NCBI RefSeq assembly: GCF_023715535.1
Contig: NZ_JAMBOI010000001.1
Location: 679,857-743,856 of the forward strand
Source of the DNA: Sporosarcina luteola
Lineage (GTDB): Bacteria; Bacillota; Bacilli; Bacillales_A; Planococcaceae
DNA length: 64,000 nt
Direction: 5' to 3'
The notes under the pieces are model-generated. The model saw nothing but the letters and a program-made list of their open reading frames with translations. It made no database searches and was not told the DNA's origin. Positions 16,468 to 25,580 of the stretch are shown in pieces. The translations under genes were made by a program, and so were the position numbers. The first letter of the stretch is position 1. Each line of letters starts with the position of its first letter.

Positions 16468-17364
16468 ATGGACCAACGACTTCAAGTATTCGTTACGGTA
16501 GCGGAAAAAGAGAGCTTTTCACGCGCTGCCGAAGAGCATCATATGACCCAGCCGGCAGTGAGCCAATATATCCGTCAGCTCGAGGAACTGATCGGGGCAA
16601 GGCTGCTGGAACGTACGAATAAATATGTCCGTCTAAACAAGGCCGGGGAAATCGTCTACCATCATGCGAAGGAAATTCTTGCTTTGTATACGAAAATGCA
16701 AAACCTTGTCGATGATCTGGCGAATAAGGCTAGCGGTCCATTGTCGATCGGTGCAAGTTATACATTCGGGGAATACGTGTTGCCACGCATTATCGCCAAT
16801 TTGCAACAGACTTATCCCGATATCCAACCGACTGTAAAAATCGGCAATACGGCGACCGTTGCCGATCTCGTCGCAAGCCACCAGCTCGATATCGGAATTG
16901 TGGAAGGGAATTTCAATGCGGCAAGGCTCATTGTAGAGGATTTTGCTGAAGACGCCATGGTGATAGTCAGTTCTGTCGAGCATCCGCTTGTCAGTAGGAA
17001 AGAACCGCTCGAAATGGTGGATTTGGAGAAGGAGACTTGGATTGTACGTGAGCACGGCTCCGGTACGCGGGAAGCGATGGATAATTTATTCGAGCAACAC
17101 GGGATTTCACCGACGAAGCTCATGGATTTCAGCAGCACGCAGCCGATCAAGGAATCGGTCGAAGCGGGTCTCGGAATCAGCCTACTCTCCCATTGGTCGA
17201 TTAAAAAAGAATTGAGAAACGGCGATTTGCGAGTGTTGGATGTGAAAGGACTCCCCCACCGCCGTCAATTTTCCATTGTGACAAATACACCGTTCCAAAC
17301 GAAGGCACTCGAAGTTTTCATTGATATCCTACGGACAAAAAAACTGTTGACGACACTTAAATAG
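16468..17364 (+). CDS. LysR family transcriptional regulator
   Basis: A 298-residue LysR protein: N-terminal winged HTH (FVTVAEKESFSRAAEEHHMTQPAVSQYIRQLEE, about 6-40) and a substrate-binding domain (from about 90, LSIGASYTFGEYVLPRIIANLQQTYPDI). Two ATGs exist; AAGGAGGG is 7 nt from the one at 16468. It is divergent from the YeiH-like exporter and probably controls it, as YeiE/CysL-type regulators do for sulfur genes. Confidence 0.9.
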   Translation: MDQRLQVFVTVAEKESFSRAAEEHHMTQPAVSQYIRQLEELIGARLLERTNKYVRLNKAGEIVYHHAKEILALYTKMQNLVDDLANKASGPLSIGASYTFGEYVLPRIIANLQQTYPDIQPTVKIGNTATVADLVASHQLDIGIVEGNFNAARLIVEDFAEDAMVIVSSVEHPLVSRKEPLEMVDLEKETWIVREHGSGTREAMDNLFEQHGISPTKLMDFSSTQPIKESVEAGLGISLLSHWSIKKELRNGDLRVLDVKGLPHRRQFSIVTNTPFQTKALEVFIDILRTKKLLTTLK

Positions 17365-17420
17365 AAGGACTTCCGCCTCCGACTATCGAAATGAAAAGGA
17401 GGAGAGGAGCTGTACATGCA

Positions 17421-18080
17421 GTGAGGATAATTTTATTGACAGCCATCATCATAATAGGTGCCATATATATCTTTTTCATCCCGCCTGATCCAGTCGGTTT
17501 CAAGATTTTCATGAAGCTTATTCCGATGGCGCTCATTATCATGTTCGCTGCGATGACGCTGCCACTTGTGTCACAGACATATAAAAGAATGGTCATTGCG
17601 GGATTATGTGTCTGCATGATTGCAGATGGTGTCATCTATTGGTTCATGGCAGGACTTATCACCTTTTTCATCGGGCATCTTTTTTACATCTTCGCTTTTA
17701 AGACTGCTAGCCGTAAACGTGTACCGATATGGGCTGCGATTCTGCTTGTGCTTTATGGTGTCCTTATGGCCATCTGGATTGCAGGGTCCCAGTTCACCAA
17801 TGGAGAAACCATGCTTGGATTGGCTATCCTCGCCTATATCACAGTCATTTTGACAATGGGATGGATGGCGATCCGTACGAGAATGGCACTGGCCATTACC
17901 GGTGCGCTGCTCTTCATGTTCTCGGATTCCGTGCTCGCCATAGACCGATTCATCATCGATATTCCTTATCGGGAAGCCTTTGTCATGGTGACATACTATG
18001 CTGCACAGGTATTCATCGCCGCAAGCATTGGCAGCCGGGTCGTCAAGTATTCCGTGAATCGAAACAATCTGATAAGATAA
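17421..18080 (+). CDS. YhhN/TMEM86 family membrane protein
   Basis: About 219 residues with eight hydrophobic helices; GLITFFIGHLFYIFAF and LLFMFSDSVLAIDRFI match the YhhN (lysoplasmalogenase-like) family. Animal TMEM86 proteins cleave lysoplasmalogens; the bacterial role is uncertain. The frame also has an ATG at 17391, but the strong GGAGGAGAGGAG lies after it, so GTG 17421 is preferred; this start is not secure. Confidence 0.75.
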   Translation: MRIILLTAIIIIGAIYIFFIPPDPVGFKIFMKLIPMALIIMFAAMTLPLVSQTYKRMVIAGLCVCMIADGVIYWFMAGLITFFIGHLFYIFAFKTASRKRVPIWAAILLVLYGVLMAIWIAGSQFTNGETMLGLAILAYITVILTMGWMAIRTRMALAITGALLFMFSDSVLAIDRFIIDIPYREAFVMVTYYAAQVFIAASIGSRVVKYSVNRNNLIR

Positions 18081-18117
18081 AGGAAACTATGCTTTTCATT
18101 AACTGGAGGTATTTGGA

Positions 18118-19344
18118 ATGAAGGAAAAACTGATTGAACGTCTGACTCGTTACGCAAAAATCGATACACAATCGGATGCGAATAGCACATCCACACCATC
18201 CACACCTGGTCAATGGGATCTGCTGCACGTACTTGAAAAAGAACTTGCTGAAATTGGCATGGAAGAAATCACTTTGGATGAAAACGGATATTTATTCGCC
18301 ACTTTACCGTCAACTACCGACAAAGATCTGCCGGTAATCGGATTTCTCGCTCATGTCGACACGGCGACCGACTACACTGGCAAAAACGTTAATCCACAGC
18401 GGATCGACGATTATGACGGCAGCGACATCCAGTTGAATGAACAGACGACAATGTCAGTCTCCAAATTCCCTGAGCTGAAAAATTATCTAGGTCATACACT
18501 CATCACAACAGATGGCACGACGTTGTTAGGTGCCGACAATAAAGCCGGAGTTGCTGAAATCATGACGGCAATGGAGTATTTGATTCAGAACCCGGAAATT
18601 AAACACGGTAAACTGCGTGTTGCTTTCACACCTGACGAAGAAATTGGGCGTGGACCACATAAATTCGATGTAGAAGCATTCGGTGCAAAGTATGCCTACA
18701 CAATGGATGGCGGACCGCTTGGCGAGCTGCAATATGAGAGCTTCAATGCGGCTGGAGCAAAAGTCACGTTCCACGGAACGAATGTGCATCCGGGATCCGC
18801 AAAGGACAAGATGGTGAACTCCATTCTCATCGCGAACCAATTCCAAGCGGCAATGCCTGCGAATGAGATTCCACAAGTGACAGACGGTTACGAGGGGTTC
18901 GTTCATCTGATGAATGTTAATGGATCTGTCGAGAAGACCGAGTTGCACTATATTATCCGCTACTTCGACCGTGAAACGTTTGAAGCGCGCAAGCAATTGT
19001 TCGTCGACACAGCTGCTAAACTAAAGAAAGAGCACGGCGACCATGTTGTTGAGCTTGAACTGAACGATCAATATTTCAATATGGGCGAGAAAATCGAGCC
19101 AGTCATGGAAATCGTGGATATTATTTCGGATGCATTTAAAGTACTCGATATTAAGCCGGATATCGTGCCGGTGCGCGGTGGAACGGACGGTTCGCAACTT
19201 TCCTATATGGGCATGCCGACGCCGAATATTTTCACAGGCGGAGAGAATTACCACGGCAAATATGAATATATTTCTGTCGACAATATGGAGAAGGCAACGA
19301 ATGTAATCATCGAAGCTGTAAAGCTATTCGAAGAACGCGCATAA
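18118..19344 (+). CDS. pepT: Peptidase T (tripeptide aminopeptidase)
   Basis: A 408-residue M20 metallopeptidase. [10 protein letters not shown] supplies His79 and Asp81, [10 protein letters not shown] the bridging Asp140, PDEEIGRG the catalytic Glu174/175, and [24 protein letters not shown] the C-terminal metal-ligand region. Length and motifs fit PepT, which removes the N-terminal residue of tripeptides in the cytoplasm. ATG preceded by CTGGAGGT. Followed at 12 bp by an EmrE-family gene. Confidence 0.96.
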   Translation: MKEKLIERLTRYAKIDTQSDANSTSTPSTPGQWDLLHVLEKELAEIGMEEITLDENGYLFATLPSTTDKDLPVIGFLAHVDTATDYTGKNVNPQRIDDYDGSDIQLNEQTTMSVSKFPELKNYLGHTLITTDGTTLLGADNKAGVAEIMTAMEYLIQNPEIKHGKLRVAFTPDEEIGRGPHKFDVEAFGAKYAYTMDGGPLGELQYESFNAAGAKVTFHGTNVHPGSAKDKMVNSILIANQFQAAMPANEIPQVTDGYEGFVHLMNVNGSVEKTELHYIIRYFDRETFEARKQLFVDTAAKLKKEHGDHVVELELNDQYFNMGEKIEPVMEIVDIISDAFKVLDIKPDIVPVRGGTDGSQLSYMGMPTPNIFTGGENYHGKYEYISVDNMEKATNVIIEAVKLFEERA

Positions 19345-19356
19345 GGGGGCGTTGCT

Positions 19357-20316
19357 GTGAAAGCTATTTGGATCGGTATTTTATCATCTCTGTTTTTCGC
19401 GGTGACGTTCGTGTTAAACAGATCGATGGAGATTTCGGGAGGCAGCTGGTTATGGAGCGCCTCCCTCCGCTATTTCTTCATGGTTCCATTTTTGATTGCC
19501 ATCGTGGCGTATCGGAAAGGGCTTCGAGATACAGGCAAGGCAATGGCTGCAAAGCCCCTTCCCTTTTTCGGCTGGAGCATCGTTGCATTCGTATTATTCT
19601 ATGCCCCTTTGACCTTTTCTGCAGCGTATAGTCCTGGATGGCTGCTAGCGGGAACTTGGCAACTGACGATTGTCGCAGGCGTTCTGTTAGCGCCACTATT
19701 CGTCATAGTCGTGAAGACAGATGAAGGAGAAAAGAGGATTCGACAGCGGATTCCTTTCGTATCACTTTTGATTACATTGATCATTTTTGCAGGTGTTGTC
19801 TTGATTCAAATCCCGAATGCGAACAGTGTCGATACGCGTACTTTATTGCTCGGCATCCTTCCCGTTGTCATTGCTGCGTTCGCTTATCCTTTGGGTAATC
19901 GGAAAATGATGGATTTGTTGCAGGGAAGGCTTGATATGTTTCAACGTGTGCTAGCGATGACATTGATGACGATTCCGGTTTGGATCGGATTTGCTGTTTA
20001 CGCAATGTTGACTGTTGGACCGCCTTCCATGAATCAGGTTATCCAGTCGCTAATTGTCGCGGTTAGCTCAGGCGTCATTGCAACGACGCTTTTCTTCATG
20101 GCCACAGACCTTGTCCAACATGACCAAGGCAAGCTCGCTGCGGTGGAAGCGACGCAATCGACAGAGCTCATTTTCGCGATGATCGGCGAAATGATCATTT
20201 TACATATCGCTTTTCCTGGTCCGCTTTCTATGATCGGTATATTGGTGATCATTATCGGTATGGCGCTTCATAGTTATCAGACATCCGTGGGGAAGAAGAA
20301 GATGTCCGTCGTGTAA
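19357..20316 (+). CDS. Multidrug-resistance efflux-type transporter (DMT, EmrE PF13536-like)
   Basis: A 319-residue, ten-helix protein. MKAIWIGILSSLFFAVTFVLNRSM and SPGWLLAGTWQLTIVAGVLLAPLFV match the PF13536 branch of the DMT superfamily. The N-terminal SSLFFA..FVLNR pattern and the C-terminal AVEATQSTELIFAMIGEM resemble the EamA repeat. GTG start 12 bp after pepT, so the two are probably one transcript. Substrate unknown. Confidence 0.85.
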   Translation: MKAIWIGILSSLFFAVTFVLNRSMEISGGSWLWSASLRYFFMVPFLIAIVAYRKGLRDTGKAMAAKPLPFFGWSIVAFVLFYAPLTFSAAYSPGWLLAGTWQLTIVAGVLLAPLFVIVVKTDEGEKRIRQRIPFVSLLITLIIFAGVVLIQIPNANSVDTRTLLLGILPVVIAAFAYPLGNRKMMDLLQGRLDMFQRVLAMTLMTIPVWIGFAVYAMLTVGPPSMNQVIQSLIVAVSSGVIATTLFFMATDLVQHDQGKLAAVEATQSTELIFAMIGEMIILHIAFPGPLSMIGILVIIIGMALHSYQTSVGKKKMSVV

Positions 20317-20332
20317 TGCTATTAGTAGGAAA

Positions 20333-20867
20333 AGGAGGAATTATAGTTAAGAAGACTTTTACCTTTTACACTTCTTATTTTCCTACTAGTCGCTTGCAAT
20401 CAATCTGTAATTGAAACAAAAAAAGTGATCCTGGTGTCCCAATGCCTCAGGATATCCCTGAGGACTTTGGCTTTGCTATCCAATACGGCGCCGGAAAGAA
20501 GCATGAAATCAATACATTTACTAGTACGTTTACGAAAGATTTAATTACCGCAGGGACTGTAACGACTGATATGACATTTACCGAAGAGGAAATGGAATTT
20601 ATTTATGCCAAGATGAAGGAAATTAATATTGCAGACACAAAGCAACTCATACCTGAACCAATTGGGTGCACGATGGAACCATACGGGGAAGACGAATGGG
20701 TTATTCTTATCAACAAGGAAACAATAAGACAAACCGTTTCAGAAACTTATTGTGAACCGACTCAAGAAGCGCAGCAGCTTATTGATTTGCGGGAGACGAT
20801 TTTTGATTTGATTAAAAAGAAGGATAGCTATAAGGAACTGCCCGAAGCGGTAGGCGGGTATGAGTAA
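20333..20867 (+). pseudogene. Broken lipoprotein gene (frameshift and no start codon)
   Basis: After AAAGGAGGAATTATA comes a frame reading LRRLLPFTLLIFLLVACNQS, a lipoprotein signal with the lipobox Cys, but no ATG/GTG/TTG begins it and a TAG precedes it. That frame meets the downstream frame (MPQDIPEDFGFAIQYG...GGYE) across seven As at 20418-20424; one extra A would restore a continuous protein of about 170 residues. The downstream frame has a TGA at 20412. This suggests a decayed gene, a sequencing error in the A-run, or slippage. The mature part is not recognised. Confidence 0.6.
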
Positions 20868-20876
20868 GAATGCTAT

Positions 20877-20906
20877 AAAAAAAACGCTCAAAACGAGCGT
20901 TTTTTG
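20877..20906. terminator. Bidirectional terminator
   Basis: AAAACGCTC-AAAAC-GAGCGTTTTTT. Its right arm also encodes the last residues (KKRSF) of the minus-strand DUF4184 gene. Confidence 0.85.
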
Positions 20907-21640
20907 TGTCTGTAGAAAAAACTAAAGCAAAGTGAAACAATCAGCAAACTGGCCAGGACAGAATCTATGATCCGCACAACAATAACTCCGTATAATTCAA
21001 TCGGGATTGAATGAATGAAATGCCATGTCACAAACAAAAAGATTGATAACAATCCGATTGATCCCCAATACCTCAATTTTTGTATCGGTTCTGTCCCCCT
21101 ACCCCGATTCCTATTATATTTTGTCGCCCGATAAAACATATAAATACCGATGGCACTTATTCCTACAAATGTGCTGCCATGTTGAAGGAATTTATAGACT
21201 GGAATATTATAATTGAAAACTTGCAAAGTATTTTTAAGCACCGATAATTTATTCACCAAAAAACCATTGATATGCGTAAACGAATCCCAGACTACATGAG
21301 TCAGCATGCCAAATAACGCTGAGTAGAGAAAGACAACTGCCTTTAACGATTTAGATGAATCCTGCTTTTCAGAAGGCGTTTCTTGCAGGAAAAACGGTAA
21401 ATGTTCAAATAAAGTTCTATGTATATATGCTTGATAAATCAGATAAACAACCGAGACAACCGGAAGATTCAAAGTCACAAACCCGATAAATGTATGACCA
21501 ATCTCGCCAGATGGTTTTCCTCTTAGAAAGTACTCAAAGTCAGGCGACATACTTCCTAAAACCAATGCTAGGAAATTTACATATTTACTGTTTCTCGAAA
21601 AAGGCAACGCTGCTGCCGGATGAGCGAATGTTAAGGGCAT
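20888..21640 (-). CDS. DUF4184 family membrane protein
   Basis: A 250-residue protein beginning MPLTFAHPAAALPF, with GSMSPDFEYFLRGKP and FGMLTHVVWDSFTHINGFLV. These His/Asp-rich segments within six or so helices are typical of DUF4184 and resemble the YdjM/LexA-regulated membrane-hydrolase type fold. Function unknown. The last codons lie in the terminator stem. Confidence 0.82.
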   Translation of the reverse strand: MPLTFAHPAAALPFSRNSKYVNFLALVLGSMSPDFEYFLRGKPSGEIGHTFIGFVTLNLPVVSVVYLIYQAYIHRTLFEHLPFFLQETPSEKQDSSKSLKAVVFLYSALFGMLTHVVWDSFTHINGFLVNKLSVLKNTLQVFNYNIPVYKFLQHGSTFVGISAIGIYMFYRATKYNRNRGRGTEPIQKLRYWGSIGLLSIFLFVTWHFIHSIPIELYGVIVVRIIDSVLASLLIVSLCFSFFYRHKKRSF

Positions 21641-21724
21641 AAGTTCAACTCCTAAAGCTGCTTAGTTATTATTCTTTTTATAAACTGCTTGCCAGTCAAT
21701 AGTACCATATTGTTTTAAACAAAA

Positions 21725-21794
21725 AGGAGACATCGATTCTAACGTGAATTGCATGTCCTCACTCGAAAAAAACGCTCAAAATGAGCGTTTTTAC
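21725..21794 (-). terminator. Tandem hairpins after the DUF4179-like gene
   Basis: Two stem-loops in a row: GGACATGCAATTC...GATGTCTCC followed by TTTTTG on the minus strand (21725-21760), and AAAAACGCTC-AAAAT-GAGCGTTTTT (21765-21794), nearly identical to the terminator at 20877. Confidence 0.75.
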
Positions 21795-21827
21795 GTTTAT
21801 TATCCTCATATTGCTAAAGCACCTCAA

Positions 21828-22592
21828 TCATTTTAGCAGCTTCAATAAAACAGAATTTTCTTCTTGCGTTACAAGAATGTCTTGTTGTTCAGAGTTGCCA
21901 TCTATATATGTTACATTTACTTTGATGATTACGTCGTCAACTATTACATTATTACCATCGTGAGGAATGGCAAGGGTATATTTATATTTTTCCTGTTCAT
22001 TATAGGTAACTGTGTACGTTTTCCCGATATTCCTTATACCCTCATATACACCTGAACCCGGCTCACTAATAACGAAATCTATCTTTTCCGATCTTAACCA
22101 TTCAGCGCCTGGATGCTTTTTAGATGTAAATGTAACATCTTCTACAGTAAATGTAACATCTTCTACAAACTTGCCGTGGCTCATTGTATACGTAATTGAC
22201 TCGATTTGTTCTCCAGTTATTTTGAGCATAACATCTGTGAAGATGTATCCACCTCCATCACCGCCCATACCCGTAATACCCATTCTATCGTTAGTTGCTA
22301 ATTCAATAGCAGCTTGTTCTGATGTAATCGTTGTATTCAGCTCTTTCCCATCATCACTCAGTGCATAAGCCGTGATTGCAAAGTTTGCAACTTGGAGCTC
22401 TCCATCTTTATTAAAATACGGAATGCCCATCATAATGGCCAATAGGATTGCAAATGCACTTGCTACCGGAATCCACCTTTTAAAATCCATGTGAACCGAT
22501 TTTCTCTTTCCAATATTCTCTTTCACACGATTTTCCATTGCTTTTGACATTTCAATTGAAGTAACAGCCTCTTTAATCTTCTCAAAATTCAT
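21828..22592 (-). CDS. Putative membrane anti-sigma protein (DUF4179-like)
   Basis: A 254-residue protein with cytoplasmic N-terminus (NFEKIKEAVTSIEMSKAMENRVKENI), one helix at about 42-58 (WIPVASAFAILLAIMMGIPYF) and an extracellular domain. The layout and the 11-nt overlap with the upstream ECF sigma gene suggest its anti-sigma partner. ATG 22592 is 7 nt from AAAGGAGA and preferred over 22598. The DNA at about 22130-22170 holds a perfect short duplication that gives VEDVTFT twice in a row. Confidence 0.7.
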   Translation of the reverse strand: MNFEKIKEAVTSIEMSKAMENRVKENIGKRKSVHMDFKRWIPVASAFAILLAIMMGIPYFNKDGELQVANFAITAYALSDDGKELNTTITSEQAAIELATNDRMGITGMGGDGGGYIFTDVMLKITGEQIESITYTMSHGKFVEDVTFTVEDVTFTSKKHPGAEWLRSEKIDFVISEPGSGVYEGIRNIGKTYTVTYNEQEKYKYTLAIPHDGNNVIVDDVIIKVNVTYIDGNSEQQDILVTQEENSVLLKLLK

Positions 22593-23085
22593 TTTCATTC
22601 TCCTTTCGATATCTCTCCCGTAGAAGCTCTCTTCCCCGTTGTAATCGCTTTTTCACTGCTGATGTAGTAATAGTAAGGATTTTTGCTATTTCATCGACTT
22701 TATAGCCTTCCACATAATGAAGTAACAATACAACTTTATGTTTAGTTGGTAATCTCATAAGGTGATCAAGTAACCCATAATTTTCATCCTCTTTACTATA
22801 GAGTTGCAAATCATTGATATCCATATGTTTACGAATAATATTGTATCTTCTCATATTCTTACAGCGATTCGTGGCAATCGTTATCAACCACGCCTTCTCA
22901 TGTTCTGCATCATTGAAATTTGGAGATTTAGTTAGATAAGTTATAAAAGTGTCTTGTACGACATCCTCTGCATCTTTCTCATTGGACAACAGAACAAGAC
23001 ATATCCTGAACAGCATATTGCCGTATGTATCAACCATTTGCTCTACATCTAGTTCAGTCGACCAAACTACTTGTTGCAACGTCAA
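22582..23085 (-). CDS. ECF sigma factor 2
   Basis: A 167-residue ECF sigma factor: EKDAEDVVQDTFITYLTKSPNF and EKAWLITIATNRCKNMRR (region 2), then LPTKHKVVLLLHYVEGYKVDEIAKILTITTSAVKKRLQRGRELLRERY (region 4). It precedes and overlaps the putative anti-sigma gene, forming a two-gene operon. Confidence 0.92.
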   Translation of the reverse strand: MTLQQVVWSTELDVEQMVDTYGNMLFRICLVLLSNEKDAEDVVQDTFITYLTKSPNFNDAEHEKAWLITIATNRCKNMRRYNIIRKHMDINDLQLYSKEDENYGLLDHLMRLPTKHKVVLLLHYVEGYKVDEIAKILTITTSAVKKRLQRGRELLRERYRKENENEF

Positions 23086-23155
23086 TCAACCCCTTTCACT
23101 ACTAACACACTTGAAGATGCTAAAAGGTGACATATTGTTGGAGATGATATAAAAG

Positions 23156-23190
23156 AAGTGCTTAGTTTATCGAAAAACTAAGCACTTTTT
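23156..23190 (-). terminator. Terminator after the membrane HTH gene
   Basis: AAGTGCTTAGTTT...AACTAAGCACTTTTT; strong stem with T-run, oriented usefully on either strand. Confidence 0.82.
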
Positions 23191-23202
23191 ATTCACAGCA
23201 GA

Positions 23203-23553
23203 TCAGCGGTAGTTATGGTCATTCTGATACTTTAACCACTCATCGATTTCCGCTTTTATAAATCTTTTCTGCTCAGCGATTGTTAAATATGGGATGAATC
23301 GATACGTGTCATAGCTGCTAAGTTCCGCTCTTTCCGAATCATCCTTTAAAATAATGTCTTCTAATGCCTGTTCACTTGTTTGCAGATATTCAGCAAGTTG
23401 AGTTATTGTCATTAAATCAGCTGTTGAATTGATAACTTGTGGATTGTTCTCTTGTTTAGTTGTTTTATTCGTTGCGCTACTGAGAATAAAAGCAGACAGT
23501 ACGATTGATAATCCCAGGATGACAGTCCCTATTAGATACGTTGATTGTTTCAA
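23203..23553 (-). CDS. Membrane-anchored small helix-turn-helix protein
   Basis: A 116-residue protein with one N-terminal helix (YLIGTVILGLSIVLSAFIL, about 5-24) and a C-terminal excisionase-like HTH (LMTITQLAEYLQTSEQALEDII...KAEIDEWLKYQ). The HTH would face outward if the first helix is an uncleaved signal anchor with N-in topology, which is odd for a DNA-binding fold; it may act in protein contacts. No family name recognised. Confidence 0.6.
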   Translation of the reverse strand: MKQSTYLIGTVILGLSIVLSAFILSSATNKTTKQENNPQVINSTADLMTITQLAEYLQTSEQALEDIILKDDSERAELSSYDTYRFIPYLTIAEQKRFIKAEIDEWLKYQNDHNYR

Positions 23554-23626
23554 ATTGCGCCCCCCAGTATTTTACAACACTTGTATTTATTTTAACTGAA
23601 TTGCGCGTTGATAAACAACAAAAAAA

Positions 23627-23657
23627 GGAGACGCCAATTCTTATGAATTGCATCCCC
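23627..23657 (-). terminator. Terminator of the ABC transporter operon
   Basis: Minus-strand GGGGATGCAATTC-ATAA-GAATTGGCGTCTCC followed by TTTTTTT, 20 bp after the substrate-binding protein stop. Confidence 0.82.
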
Positions 23658-23678
23658 GTAATAGTGGACCTTTTTCTT

Positions 23679-24791
23679 TTATTTATAAGCACCAATAATC
23701 TCTACAGCTTCCTCTGCCAATGAAGTATCAACGGCTTTATCGAAATCGATATCACCGCGAATTGCACCGTTCGCTTTATATGTTTCGTATTGCTTCTTGA
23801 TATCATCCACGAACATCCTACCGTCCGGATCGAGCCCGGTGACATTCACTTTATCCCATAGCTCCGGATCTTTCAAAGCGGTATGCTTCACCATAATGTC
23901 CACAATTTCTTCCTTGCCTTCCCCTTTAAAGAACGCGTCGTTGTAATCCCTGACGCCTTTCAAGTAGGCAGCCATGAAGCGGAGCGAAATTTCTTCCTCG
24001 TCCATGAATTTTGGCGAAGCGAGAACCATTGCGATTTGTGATTCTGGCGCATAGTCGGTTGCATCTTTGAAACGGACGTGTAAGCCATTTGCGACGCCTT
24101 GCGCAATGAGCGGTTCAATATTCAACGCAGCGTCTATTGTTCCTGCGTTAATCGCGCCAAGCATTGAACCGAAGTCAGCGATATGAACGTATTCGACGTC
24201 ATCTTCTGTCAATCCGGCATGTTTCAACATTTCCTCGTAAATATATCCATCAATCGAGTTTCTGGAAGACACGCCAATCTTTTTCCCGCGGAAATCTGGA
24301 TAATCTTTAATTTCATCTACCATATGGTTTCCAATGACGAAAGTGAAATACGATTTCCCTGGCATATTATGCCCTTTATCCGCGATGATCCGAACATCGA
24401 TGCCTTGCGCAATCGCGTTAAAGAATGAAGCGGTCGATACGCCGCCCGCAATATCGACTTCCCCCGCTGCAAGTGCTGGAAGCATGTCGTCGCTATTGGC
24501 GAAATCAGCGAATTCAACTTCGATATTATAGTCTTCAAAATACCCTTTTTCCTTCGCAATATAGAACCCAGCACCGGAAGCCGCACCGTCTTCAGCAATC
24601 ATCACTTTCACCCGTTTCTCAAGTGGCGCCAAATCTCCAGAAGGTGCCTCAGCGACTGTATCGTCAGGCGGTGTTTCCACTTTAGTCGGCGGAGCGGGCT
24701 CTTGTTTAGCGCATGCGGCAAGTACAAGCATGACAGCCAACATCATCATCCAACCATATTTGAACCCTTTCACTCTTTTTCCCCATTTCAT
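23679..24791 (-). CDS. ABC transporter substrate-binding lipoprotein (SsuA/TauA/NMT1-like)
   Basis: A 370-residue lipoprotein: signal sequence ending LMLAVMLVLAAC with the lipobox Cys near 27, then an NMT1/SsuA fold (KVMIAEDGAASGAGFYIAKEKGYFEDYNIEVEF; DFRGKKIGVSSRNSIDGYI). The family brings nitrate, sulfonates, taurine or pyrimidine precursors to the transporter; the window has no desulfonation gene beside it, so the ligand is open. Start ATG 24791 overlaps the ATPase stop by 4 nt (ATGA). Confidence 0.86.
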   Translation of the reverse strand: MKWGKRVKGFKYGWMMMLAVMLVLAACAKQEPAPPTKVETPPDDTVAEAPSGDLAPLEKRVKVMIAEDGAASGAGFYIAKEKGYFEDYNIEVEFADFANSDDMLPALAAGEVDIAGGVSTASFFNAIAQGIDVRIIADKGHNMPGKSYFTFVIGNHMVDEIKDYPDFRGKKIGVSSRNSIDGYIYEEMLKHAGLTEDDVEYVHIADFGSMLGAINAGTIDAALNIEPLIAQGVANGLHVRFKDATDYAPESQIAMVLASPKFMDEEEISLRFMAAYLKGVRDYNDAFFKGEGKEEIVDIMVKHTALKDPELWDKVNVTGLDPDGRMFVDDIKKQYETYKANGAIRGDIDFDKAVDTSLAEEAVEIIGAYK

Positions 24792-25576
24792 TTGTTCTCT
24801 TTCCTGGACCGCTGTACTTCGTCTTGCAAATGTTTCCAAATATCGACAAACTGCGCTGCAAGTTTCGGGTCTTTCCGGATATCTTCCACTGTCCTAGGTC
24901 GTGGTGTGTCAATATTCACTTGTTGGATGATCTTCCCTGGTTGTGCACTCATAAGCAGAATTCGATCGCTCAGTAATAATGCTTCGTCAATGCTATGTGT
25001 TATGAAGATCACTGTTTTTTTTGTTTCCGACCAGATGGATAACAATTCTTCTTGGAGGATGAACTTATTCTGTTCATCCAACGCAGCGAACGGTTCATCC
25101 ATAAGGAGGATTTCGGGATCATTTGCGAACGCACGGGCTATGCTTACCCGCTGTTTCATTCCCCCGGATAATTCCTTAGGGTAAAGATGTGAAAACGGAT
25201 CAAGTCCAGTCTTTTTTAAGTAATATTCCGTCCTCTCCCGAATGACGTCCTTCGGCATTTTCCGCATTTTCAACCCAAATGCAACATTCTCCTTCACAGT
25301 CAGCCAGGGGATGACGCCCCTTTCCTGGAACACCATCGATTGGAGAGGACGTCCTTCTTGTTCCGACCGAATTTCGAATTCACCGATACTCGGTTGTTCC
25401 AGACCCGCCAATATCCGCAATAAAGTCGTTTTGCCACAGCCGCTCGGTCCGACAATGCAGACAAATTCCCCTTCTCCTATTGAGAGGGAAATATCGTCGA
25501 GAGCTGTCACACTTGATTGCTTCTTGTAAAATGCCTTCGTCAGATTCCTGATTTCGATTTTCGCTTTCTTTCTCAT
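24788..25576 (-). CDS. ABC transporter ATPase (SsuB/TauB-like)
   Basis: A 262-residue ATP-binding subunit with Walker A GPSGCGKTT (about 41-49), Q-loop MVFQERGVIPWLTV, signature LSGGMKQRV, Walker B EILLMDEPFAALD and His-loop FITHSIDEALLLSDR. The MVFQERGVIPW and FITHSIDEA wording is typical of nitrate/sulfonate/taurine importers. It is translated from GGAGGTGAG and couples to the genes on either side. Confidence 0.93.
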   Translation of the reverse strand: MRKKAKIEIRNLTKAFYKKQSSVTALDDISLSIGEGEFVCIVGPSGCGKTTLLRILAGLEQPSIGEFEIRSEQEGRPLQSMVFQERGVIPWLTVKENVAFGLKMRKMPKDVIRERTEYYLKKTGLDPFSHLYPKELSGGMKQRVSIARAFANDPEILLMDEPFAALDEQNKFILQEELLSIWSETKKTVIFITHSIDEALLLSDRILLMSAQPGKIIQQVNIDTPRPRTVEDIRKDPKLAAQFVDIWKHLQDEVQRSRKENK

Positions 25577-25580
25577 CCAC

